A stretch of DNA of 64,000 nt from CAZCQP01 sp964500895 (GTDB lineage: Bacteria; Bacillota; Clostridia; Lachnospirales; JAISER01). The position numbers and the translations under genes were made by a program. The stretch lies in NCBI GenBank assembly GCA_964500895.1, contig CAZCQP010000008.1:9292-73291 (forward strand), in the 5' to 3' direction. This document shows positions 42,807-49,836 of the stretch, one piece after another. The notes beneath the pieces are model-generated. The model did no database searches, was not told the DNA's origin, and was given only the letters and a program-made list of their open reading frames with translations. Within the stretch, counting starts at the first letter, position 1. Every line of letters begins with the position of its first letter.

Positions 42807-42950
42807 CGTGTTTGAAAAATCATTTTATAAGGTTTTAACCTTTTTAGGTTAGGGAACTCGTTCAAATGAACGTGGTTCAAGTTCGTTTGAACGAGTTCCC
42901 TACCAAAATATTGGTTAAAACCCATTGTTGATGAATTTTCAAACACTGCG
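42807..42950. mobile_element. Palindromic MITE-like repeat, family A, copy 1
   Basis: About 144 bp made of two imperfect inverted arms of about 68 bases. Each arm reads from its outer end GTGTTTGAAAAWTCAT, then GGTTTTAACC, then TAGGGAACTCGTTCAAA to the centre. No coding potential. A shorter relative lies at 56703-56786. The region 42792-43210 otherwise holds a terminator, an ARG-box-like site and the arcA promoter. Confidence 0.75.
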
Positions 42951-43000
42951 TAATATTCATTTTGAATGCATAAATGTAAGCTAAAACCCGCAAGCAAATG

Positions 43001-43030
43001 AGCGCCTGAATGTCCATCAGGCGCTTTATT
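43001..43030 (+). terminator. Rho-independent terminator upstream of the arc locus
   Basis: AGCGCCTGA pairs with TCAGGCGCT around a seven-base loop and is followed by TTATT. It insulates arcA from the upstream small membrane-protein gene. Confidence 0.75.
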
Positions 43031-43036
43031 CATTTA

Positions 43037-43054
43037 ACTGTATAATTATTAAAC
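43037..43054 (+). promoter_or_regulatory. ARG-box-like operator upstream of arcA
   Basis: The 18 bases ACTGTATAATTATTAAAC match most positions of the ArgR/AhrC box (TNTGNATWWWWATNCANA). It ends 45 bases before the -35 of the arcA promoter, a position suited to activation by the arginine regulator, as known for catabolic arginine operons in other Firmicutes. Confidence 0.4.
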
Positions 43055-43099
43055 GTTCAAATTCTTGCATTTTTCTTTTATTAAAAACGCCTAAAACCC

Positions 43100-43128
43100 T
43101 TGCAAATACTTAGCAAATGGTGTATGAT
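43100..43128 (+). promoter_or_regulatory. Promoter of the arginine/ornithine fermentation operon
   Basis: TTGCAA (43100-43105), a 17-base spacer and TATGAT (43123-43128), about 75 bases before the arcA ribosome site. Confidence 0.6.
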
Positions 43129-43210
43129 ATGTCATGTCATTCCCAGCATTTTTTGGGGGTTCAACACGTGCCATTGTATATTTTATAAGCGTAAACGAAG
43201 GAGGAAGAAA

Positions 43211-44434
43211 ATGAGCGATAGCTTGGTGCATGTGCATTCCGAAATTGGAAAACTCACCCGTGTCATGCTTCACAAGCCCGGCAGGGAAATTGAAAACTTA
43301 ACCCCGGACACTTTGGAGCGGCTTTTGTTTGACGATATTCCGTATTTAAAGGTTGCCGTTGAAGAGCACGACACCTTTGCTGAAATTTTACGGTCGAACG
43401 GGGCGGAAGTGCTTTACTTGGAAGACATGATGGCTGAAATTTTTTCCGACTGCGATGTTAAAAAAGCTTACCTTACCGATTTACTGGAAGAAAGCAAAAT
43501 TTACTCTGAAAGCCTACGGGCAGCACTTCTGGAATACTTACTCTCCAGTTCCAACCAATCACTCATAGACAAAGTGTGCGCCGGCGTGCGTAAACATGAA
43601 ATCCAATACAGTGGCTCTGCCCTATCAGACATTATCAAGGACGATTATGAATTTTACCTTGACCCCATGCCCAATCTCTACTTCACAAGAGACCCAGGTG
43701 CCTGCATTGGCAACGGCCTGGCACTACATACCATGAAAACCCTTACCCGTCGACGGGAAACATTGTTCTTAAAATATTTACACAAACACCATCCTTTGTT
43801 CGGCAAAGGCAAAGCCCCCTTATGGTATAACCGCACAGAACCCTTTGCCATTGAAGGTGGCGATGTGCATGTTTTGTCACCGGAATTGGCGGCCATTGGC
43901 TGTAGCGAACGCACCACAGCAGAAGCCATCGAGCGGGTAGCCCGCAGGCTTTTTGAATCAGAATCTGGCTTTAAGCGTGTTTTGGTGTTTGAAATTCAGA
44001 AAAAACGGGCTTACATGCACTTAGATACGGTTTTCACCATGATAGATTACGATAAATTCACAGTACATCCGGGCATTGAACAAGACCTGAATGTGTATGA
44101 AATTACACCCAGTGATAACCATGGTTTGAATTTCTCTCTTTTAACGGACCCTCTGGAAAAAATCTTGTGCAAGAGCCTGCACATACCGGCTGTAGAATTG
44201 ATTCGCTGCGGCGGCGGCGATGCCATTGTGTCCAGCCGGGAACAATGGAACGACGGCTCCAACACCTTAGCCATTGCACCGGGTGTGGTGGTTACCTACG
44301 AAAGGAATTACGTCTCCAACGCTTTACTGGAAGAAAAGGGCATTACAGTGCTCACCATGCCCAGCTCCGAGCTTTCCCGGGGACGGGGGGGCCCACGCTG
44401 TATGAGCATGACCATTGCCAGAGAAGATATTTGA
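43211..44434 (+). CDS. arcA: Arginine deiminase
   Basis: 407 residues. It hydrolyses L-arginine to citrulline and ammonia, the first step of the deiminase pathway. Visible are GKLTRVMLHKPGREIENLTP near the start, YFTRDPGA (guanidinium site), EGGDVHVL, the catalytic-region MHLDTVFTMID and the C-terminal RGRGGPRCMSMT with the nucleophilic cysteine. The ATG at 43211 has GGAGGA seven to eight bases upstream; the longer open frame in front covers the promoter. It heads a run of ten genes in the same direction. Confidence 0.95.
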   Translation: MSDSLVHVHSEIGKLTRVMLHKPGREIENLTPDTLERLLFDDIPYLKVAVEEHDTFAEILRSNGAEVLYLEDMMAEIFSDCDVKKAYLTDLLEESKIYSESLRAALLEYLLSSSNQSLIDKVCAGVRKHEIQYSGSALSDIIKDDYEFYLDPMPNLYFTRDPGACIGNGLALHTMKTLTRRRETLFLKYLHKHHPLFGKGKAPLWYNRTEPFAIEGGDVHVLSPELAAIGCSERTTAEAIERVARRLFESESGFKRVLVFEIQKKRAYMHLDTVFTMIDYDKFTVHPGIEQDLNVYEITPSDNHGLNFSLLTDPLEKILCKSLHIPAVELIRCGGGDAIVSSREQWNDGSNTLAIAPGVVVTYERNYVSNALLEEKGITVLTMPSSELSRGRGGPRCMSMTIAREDI

Positions 44435-44469
44435 TTTAATCAAATCATGCCTTAAAAATGGAGGTTGAC

Positions 44470-45411
44470 ATGCAAAAAAGAGTGGTTATTGCCCTTGGGG
44501 GCAATGCGTTGGAAAAGAAAGGTTTGCCCCCCACCGCACAGTCCCAGCTTGACGTTGTGAAAGACACCGCCGCCTACATTGCAGACATTATCGCCCAAGG
44601 TTACGAAGTGATTATCAGCCATGGCAACGGCCCCCAAGTGGGGCGGATTTTACTGGCCTCGGAAGGCTCCCAAACTTTAACCCCCGCCATGCCCTTTGAC
44701 GTATGCGGTGCCATGAGCCAGGGTTACATTGGCTACCATATGCAACAAGCACTGCAAGCCGCATTAAAAGCCAAAGGCTTGGACAAGCCGGTGGTCACCC
44801 TGGTGACCCAAGTGGCTGTAGATAAAAATGACCCGGGGTTCCAAAACCCCACCAAACCCATCGGCCCCTTTTATTCCGAAGCAGAAGCCAAAGCGCTGGC
44901 AGATGAAAAGGGCTATACCGTAAAAGAAGATGCCGGCCGTGGCTGGCGCCGGGTGGTGGCCTCTCCCCTGCCCCTTAAAATTGTAGAACTAGATGCTATC
45001 CAAGCTTTGGTGGAAAAAGGCTGTGTGGTGGTTGCCGGTGGTGGCGGTGGCATTCCCGTGGTGGAAGAAAAGGACGGCTACACCGGTGTACCTGCTGTCA
45101 TTGACAAAGACTTTGCCTCAGAAAAACTGGCAGAAGACTTAAATGCAGACATGCTGGTGATTTTAACCGAGGTCAACAAAGTATTCATTAACTTTAATAA
45201 GCCGGAACAAAAGGCGCTGGGTGATGTCACCCCTGCTGAAATGGAAACTTTTGCAAAGGAAGGCCATTTCGCACCCGGTTCCATGCTGCCTAAAGTGAAT
45301 GCCTCTGTGAAATTTGCCCAGTCCAAACCGGGCCGGATGGCCATCATTTCCTCTTTGGACTGCGCCAAAGATGCCTTAGCCGGAACGGAAGGCACCCGTA
45401 TTTGTGGTTAA
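44470..45411 (+). CDS. arcC: Carbamate kinase
   Basis: 313 residues. It makes ATP from carbamoyl phosphate and ADP, the energy-yielding step of arginine deimination. Signatures are VVIALGGNALEKKG at the N-terminus, SHGNGPQVGRILL near 50, VVASPLP, and GGGGIPVVEEKDGYTGVPAV near 195. The ATG at 44470 is preferred, with GGAGG six bases upstream; an ATG four codons earlier overlaps that site. It lies between arcA and the carbamoyltransferase gene. Confidence 0.95.
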   Translation: MQKRVVIALGGNALEKKGLPPTAQSQLDVVKDTAAYIADIIAQGYEVIISHGNGPQVGRILLASEGSQTLTPAMPFDVCGAMSQGYIGYHMQQALQAALKAKGLDKPVVTLVTQVAVDKNDPGFQNPTKPIGPFYSEAEAKALADEKGYTVKEDAGRGWRRVVASPLPLKIVELDAIQALVEKGCVVVAGGGGGIPVVEEKDGYTGVPAVIDKDFASEKLAEDLNADMLVILTEVNKVFINFNKPEQKALGDVTPAEMETFAKEGHFAPGSMLPKVNASVKFAQSKPGRMAIISSLDCAKDALAGTEGTRICG

Positions 45412-45455
45412 AAAACAAATTAAAATATACAAACATGATTAAAGGAGAATGCGCA

Positions 45456-46457
45456 ATGGGTTACAATTTACGCAACAGATCTTACTTAACTTTACTGGAC
45501 TACTCCCCGAAGGAAATTCAATTCCTCATCGACTTGTCCGCTCAATTAAAGGCCGCCAAATACGCCGGAACCGAACAACAAAAGTTAAAAGGCAAAAATA
45601 TTGCACTTTTATTTGAAAAAGATTCTACACGCACCCGCTGCGCCTTTGAAGTGGCCGCCTACGACCAAGGCGCTCATGTGACCTACTTAGGCCCCACCGG
45701 CAGCCAAATGGGCAAGAAAGAATCCACCGCAGACACAGCCAGAGTACTGGGCCGCATGTACGATGGCATTGAATACCGTGGCTATTCTCAAAAGACTGTG
45801 GAAGACCTGGCCAAATACTCCGGCGTGCCGGTGTGGAACGGCTTAACAGATGCCGACCACCCCACCCAAGTGCTGGCAGACTTCTTAACCGCCTTTGAAC
45901 ACTTGAAAAAGCCATTAGAAAAAATGGTATTCGTATTTGTTGGTGACGGCCGGAACAACGTGGCCAACGCACTGATGATTGGCGGGGCCAAAATGGGCAT
46001 GGATTTCAGAATTGTAGCCCCTAAAGAACTGTTCCCAGAAGCTGGTCTGTTGGAACAATGCCAAGCGGTAGCCAAGGAAACCGGCGCTACCATCACCATC
46101 ACCGACAACATTGACGAAGGCGTGAAAGATGCCGATGTGCTTTACACCGATGTTTGGGTATCTATGGGCGAACCTGCCGAAGTATGGGACGAACGGATTA
46201 AACTGCTGCGTCCTTACCAAATTGACATGGCCATGATTCAAAAAACAGGCAACCCCAAAGTGCTGTTTGAACATTGCCTGCCTGCTTTCCACGACTTAAA
46301 CACCACCATGGGCAAAGAAATATTTGAAAAATACGGCTTAAAAGAAATGGAAGTTACTGACGAAGTGTTTGAAAGCAAGCATTCTGTGGTCTTTGATGAA
46401 GCCGAAAACAGAATGCACACCATCAAAGCTGTGATGGTTGCCACCTTAGGTGCGTAA
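45456..46457 (+). CDS. arcB: Ornithine carbamoyltransferase (catabolic)
   Basis: 333 residues. It splits citrulline with phosphate to ornithine and carbamoyl phosphate in the catabolic direction. The carbamoyl-phosphate motif STRTR is in KDSTRTRCAFEVAAYDQGAH (about 55-74). Other motifs are DHPTQ and the ornithine-site HCLP (FEHCLPAFHD near 270). AAAGGAG lies eight bases before the ATG. The catabolic role is inferred from its place between carbamate kinase and the ornithine-degrading genes; sequence alone does not separate arcB from argF. Confidence 0.93.
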   Translation: MGYNLRNRSYLTLLDYSPKEIQFLIDLSAQLKAAKYAGTEQQKLKGKNIALLFEKDSTRTRCAFEVAAYDQGAHVTYLGPTGSQMGKKESTADTARVLGRMYDGIEYRGYSQKTVEDLAKYSGVPVWNGLTDADHPTQVLADFLTAFEHLKKPLEKMVFVFVGDGRNNVANALMIGGAKMGMDFRIVAPKELFPEAGLLEQCQAVAKETGATITITDNIDEGVKDADVLYTDVWVSMGEPAEVWDERIKLLRPYQIDMAMIQKTGNPKVLFEHCLPAFHDLNTTMGKEIFEKYGLKEMEVTDEVFESKHSVVFDEAENRMHTIKAVMVATLGA

Positions 46458-46482
46458 AGTTTAATTAATCAGGGGGATGTAT

Positions 46483-47538
46483 ATGAGAAAAGTTAAAGTG
46501 GCTGTTTGGGGCTTCGGCGCAATGGGCCGTGGCATTGCCGAAATGGTTTTAAAGAAAAAAGGCATTGAAGTCATTGGGGTTTGCGACATTAACCCTGCCA
46601 TTGTGGGCAAAGAAGTGCACGAAGTGCTGGAAATACCCCGTAATGAAGACCACCCAGAAGTGTTCATTAAAGACAAATTTGAAGACATTGTAAAAGATGG
46701 CAATTGCGATGTAGCTCTGCTGGCTACCGATTCCTTCACTAAAAATGCCTTTGATAAAATTAAATATTGCTTGGAACAAAAAGTGAACGTTATTTCCACC
46801 GCCGAAGAATTTGCATACCCGCAAGCCCAAAGCCCGGAACTGGCCGACCAACTGTGCCAGATTGCCAAGGCCAACGGCGTCAGCTGCCTGGGCACCGGCA
46901 TTAACCCTGGCTTTGTGCTGGACTACTTGATTCTTGCTTTAACCGGCACCTGCGAAACCGTTACCCACATTAAAGCCGCCCGGGTGAATGACCTTTCTCC
47001 CTTCGGCCATGCGGTGATGGAAGAACAAGGCGTAGGCATTTCTCCAGAAAGCTTTAAAGAACGGATTGCCGCCGATACATTGGCTGGCCATGTGGGCTTC
47101 CCGGAATCCATTTCAATGGTGGCCGAAGGGTTAGGCTTAAAGCTGGACAAAATTGAACAAACCAAAGACCCCATCATCTCCAACGTGGCTAGGGAAACCA
47201 AGTATGTAAAAGTGGAACCCGGAAACCTGGCCGGTATCCGCCAACAAGGTTTCGGCTATGTGAACGGTGAATGCTACATTGAAATGGACCATCCGCAACA
47301 AGTGCTGCCCCACTTGGAAAACCAATCCACCGGGGACTACATCACCATTACCGGCACCCCCAACATTAACATGCAAATCACCCCGGAAATTCCTGGCGGC
47401 ATCGGCACCATCGCTATGGTGGTGAACATGATTCCTCATGTGATTAACGCCTCCCCCGGCCTTAAAACCATGCTGGATCTGCCTGTGCCCAGAGCCATTA
47501 TGGGCGATTTTAGAGACTTTATTGAAAAATTGGATTAA
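46483..47538 (+). CDS. ord: 2,4-Diaminopentanoate dehydrogenase
   Basis: 351 residues. It oxidatively deaminates (2R,4S)-2,4-diaminopentanoate to 2-amino-4-oxopentanoate with NAD(P). The dinucleotide-binding loop is at the N-terminus (VWGFGAMGRGIAEMV), followed by CDINPAIVG and the central CLGTGINPGFVLDYL stretch, as in Ord of Acetoanaerobium sticklandii and the dihydrodipicolinate-reductase fold. The ATG at 46483 has AGGGGG six bases upstream. It is followed by a hairpin-rich 209-base spacer before ortA. Confidence 0.92.
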   Translation: MRKVKVAVWGFGAMGRGIAEMVLKKKGIEVIGVCDINPAIVGKEVHEVLEIPRNEDHPEVFIKDKFEDIVKDGNCDVALLATDSFTKNAFDKIKYCLEQKVNVISTAEEFAYPQAQSPELADQLCQIAKANGVSCLGTGINPGFVLDYLILALTGTCETVTHIKAARVNDLSPFGHAVMEEQGVGISPESFKERIAADTLAGHVGFPESISMVAEGLGLKLDKIEQTKDPIISNVARETKYVKVEPGNLAGIRQQGFGYVNGECYIEMDHPQQVLPHLENQSTGDYITITGTPNINMQITPEIPGGIGTIAMVVNMIPHVINASPGLKTMLDLPVPRAIMGDFRDFIEKLD

Positions 47539-47546
47539 TCTTATTG

Positions 47547-47729
47547 GAAACCTTGAGGCTACTACCATAACCCCGGGGCTTTGCCCCGAACCCCATCCGC
47601 TTTTTGAAAAAAGCGGCGCAAAAACTTTGTGAAATGCCGCTCTGCGGCATTTCAAGCAAAAGCTTTTTGAAGGGTATGGGAAACTTTTTCTCGAAAAAGT
47701 TTCCCAAGGTTGTACGTGCTCAAGGTTTC
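47547..47729. repeat. Four-hairpin palindromic cassette between ord and ortA
   Basis: The segment is bounded by an 11-bp inverted repeat, GAAACCTTGAG (47547-47557) and CTCAAGGTTTC (47719-47729). Inside are four perfect hairpins in a row: CGGGGC/GCCCCG at 47574-47588, CCGCTTTTT/AAAAAGCGG at 47597-47616, GAAATGCCGC/GCGGCATTTC at 47631-47653, and GGGAAACTTTTT/AAAAAGTTTCCC at 47678-47705. An open frame runs through it but lacks a ribosome site. Probably an inserted palindromic repeat unit that became part of the operon's mRNA. Confidence 0.75.
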
Positions 47730-47747
47730 ATCAAAGGAGCCAAAAAT

Positions 47748-48047
47748 ATGGTTGCTAAAAAAGGACAATGGGTGCAGATTCACAACACGGTCTTGTCTCC
47801 TGATGAAAGAGCACCCCAAGTACCCGATGACACCAAAAAAGTACCCCTTGAAATGTGGGTGAAAGGAAACCTGACCGCCGATGCCCAAATGGGCGAAGTT
47901 TGCGAAGTGGTTACCATGACCGGCCGGAAAGTTTCCGGCACGCTGGTGGACATTGAACCTGCCTATACCCACGATTTTGGCCGATATGTACCGGAACTGG
48001 CCACCATCCGGGATCAAGTCAAAGGCATACTGGAGGGGTTAGCATGA
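47748..48047 (+). CDS. ortA: 2-Amino-4-oxopentanoate thiolase, small subunit
   Basis: 99 residues. With OrtB it cleaves 2-amino-4-oxopentanoate with CoA to acetyl-CoA and alanine. It contains GQWVQIHNTVLSPDERAPQVP and the C-terminal half VSGTLVDIEPAYTHDFGRYV, matching OrtA length and layout. The ATG at 47748 has AAAGGAG eight bases upstream; the open frame in front runs through the palindromic cassette and is not expected to be translated. Its stop overlaps the ortB start (ATGA). Confidence 0.9.
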   Translation: MVAKKGQWVQIHNTVLSPDERAPQVPDDTKKVPLEMWVKGNLTADAQMGEVCEVVTMTGRKVSGTLVDIEPAYTHDFGRYVPELATIRDQVKGILEGLA

Positions 48048-49450
48048 AGGATATGTCTTATGCAGCAGTGACGAGCCGCAAAAATGAAATTATGAAACAA
48101 GCCATCGGCATTGACTACAGCGTCTTTGAATCCGGCGGCATTGCTTTTGACTACGAGCGGATGATGAGCGACTTAGGCTACGACATTGACGAAATGACCC
48201 GCATCCAGCGCTCGGTGCATGTGGGCAATACCCCCATCATTGAACTGCACAATTTAACGGCACTGGCCAGAAAAGTGTCTAAAACCGGCCAGGCCGCCCG
48301 TATTTTCATTAAAGACGAAGCCTGCAACCCTTCCGGCAGCTTTAAGGCGAGACGTGCGGCCAACGCCGTATACCACGCCAAAAAGCTGGGCTACAAAGGG
48401 GTCATTGCCGCCACCAGTGGCAACTATGGGGCGGCTGTGGCCAGCCAGGCTGCCATGCAAGGTTTAAAGTGCATTGTGGTGCAGGAATGTTACGACTCTA
48501 AGAAGATTGGCCAGCCTGAAATTTTAGAAAAACAACGGGCCTGTGAGGCACTGGGTGCCGAAGTTATTCAGTTAAGCGTAGGACCGGAGTTGTTCTACAC
48601 CTTTTTATGCCTGTTGGAAGAAACCGGCTATTTTAATGCGTCTCTGTACACCCCCTTCGGCATTGCCGGAGTGGAAACACTGGGCGCTGAACTGGCACGG
48701 CAATTTAGAGAAAGCTATAACAAACTGCCAGACGCTGTGGTCATTACCCATGCGGGGGGCGGCAATGTGACCGGTACCGCCCGTGGGCTGATGAAAGCCG
48801 ATGCCAAAGATGTAACCATCATTGGGGCCAGTGTGGATTTATCCGGGCTGCATATGGCTTCCGATACGGCCTTTAACCGCAAGTCCTTTACCACCGGCCA
48901 CACCGGCTTTGGCATTCCTTTCGCCACCTGGCCGGACCGTTCCGATGTGCCCAGAAACGCCGCCCGAAGCTTGCGTTACTTAGACCGCTACGTGCTGGTG
49001 AAGCAAGGGGAAGTGTTTTACATTACGGAAGCACTGGCCGCACTGGAAGGATTGGAGAGAGGCCCTGCCGGAAACACTTCCTTAACCGCTGCCTTTGCCT
49101 TGGCACAAGAATATACCAACGACCAAATGCTGGTGGTGCAGGAAACCGAGTACACCGGCGCAGGCAAACATTCCATGCCACAGCTTTCCTTTGCAAAGGC
49201 CAATGGGGTACAGGTGTGCTTCGGTGACCCAGATACAGAAGTGCCCGGCACCAACATTGTGCTGCCAAAGAACCCGTCTTTTATTAAAGCACGGGATTTC
49301 GACCTGGACAAAGCAAGAAAATCCTATATAAAAAATTGCCTGGAACATTATAAAGTACAGGAAGTTTCCCCGACAGACGTAACGTTTTTAGCGGAAGAAA
49401 CCAAAACGGACGAAACCTTTGTGAAACAAGTGATTGCGCAAATAAAATAA
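48044..49450 (+). CDS. ortB: 2-Amino-4-oxopentanoate thiolase, PLP subunit
   Basis: 468 residues, a fold-type II PLP enzyme related to threonine synthase. The PLP lysine is in NPSGSFKARRAANAVYHAKK (about 92-111). Substrate and phosphate loops are ATSGNYGAAVAS and THAGGGNVTGTARG. With OrtA it makes acetyl-CoA and D-alanine from 2-amino-4-oxopentanoate. It is translationally coupled to ortA and followed after 11 bases by oraS. Confidence 0.93.
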   Translation: MKDMSYAAVTSRKNEIMKQAIGIDYSVFESGGIAFDYERMMSDLGYDIDEMTRIQRSVHVGNTPIIELHNLTALARKVSKTGQAARIFIKDEACNPSGSFKARRAANAVYHAKKLGYKGVIAATSGNYGAAVASQAAMQGLKCIVVQECYDSKKIGQPEILEKQRACEALGAEVIQLSVGPELFYTFLCLLEETGYFNASLYTPFGIAGVETLGAELARQFRESYNKLPDAVVITHAGGGNVTGTARGLMKADAKDVTIIGASVDLSGLHMASDTAFNRKSFTTGHTGFGIPFATWPDRSDVPRNAARSLRYLDRYVLVKQGEVFYITEALAALEGLERGPAGNTSLTAAFALAQEYTNDQMLVVQETEYTGAGKHSMPQLSFAKANGVQVCFGDPDTEVPGTNIVLPKNPSFIKARDFDLDKARKSYIKNCLEHYKVQEVSPTDVTFLAEETKTDETFVKQVIAQIK

Positions 49451-49461
49451 GGAGGTTCCCC

Positions 49462-49815
49462 ATGAAACGACAAGACGACTATGAACAAAGACGTGCCCAT
49501 TTAAAAGACTTAACCGACGAACAGTTGTATGCACGGTTTTGGGAGCTGGCTGAAAAGCTGGTAGACCCCATGCTGGAAATGGGCTATAAAAATACAACCC
49601 CCGCCGTGGAACGCAGCGTGCTTTTGCGCATGGGCTTTTCCAGCGTGGAAGTGAAGCCCATTGTTGAAGGCGTCATTAAAAAAGGCTTGATGGGCAAAGG
49701 CTGCGGCAACGTGGTTTGGCGGTTGGCCCAGAACAAGGGTATTAGCGTGAGAGAAGCCGGCCTGCTGCTGGCAGAGGGCAAGGAATGGGAAAACGTTCCG
49801 GCCCTGTTTAATTAA
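49462..49815 (+). CDS. oraS: D-Ornithine 4,5-aminomutase, small subunit
   Basis: 117 residues. It is the small partner of the adenosylcobalamin- and PLP-dependent aminomutase that converts D-ornithine to 2,4-diaminopentanoate. It matches OraS in length and in the segments DEQLYARFWELAEKLVDPML and ERSVLLRMGFSS, ending in MGKGCGNVVWRLAQNKG. AAGGAGG precedes the ATG. It lies 21 bases before the large subunit. Confidence 0.93.
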   Translation: MKRQDDYEQRRAHLKDLTDEQLYARFWELAEKLVDPMLEMGYKNTTPAVERSVLLRMGFSSVEVKPIVEGVIKKGLMGKGCGNVVWRLAQNKGISVREAGLLLAEGKEWENVPALFN

Positions 49816-49836
49816 TGAGACGGGAGGGTGAAAAAC

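Noticed and set aside
47574..47705. CRISPR array or riboswitch in the four-hairpin spacer
   Set aside because: The hairpins have different sequences and no regular repeat-spacer spacing. No known riboswitch core was recognised.
47604..47747. N-terminal extension of OrtA through the hairpin cassette
   Set aside because: There is no ribosome site at 47604. The internal ATG at 47748 has AAAGGAG at ideal spacing and gives the family length.
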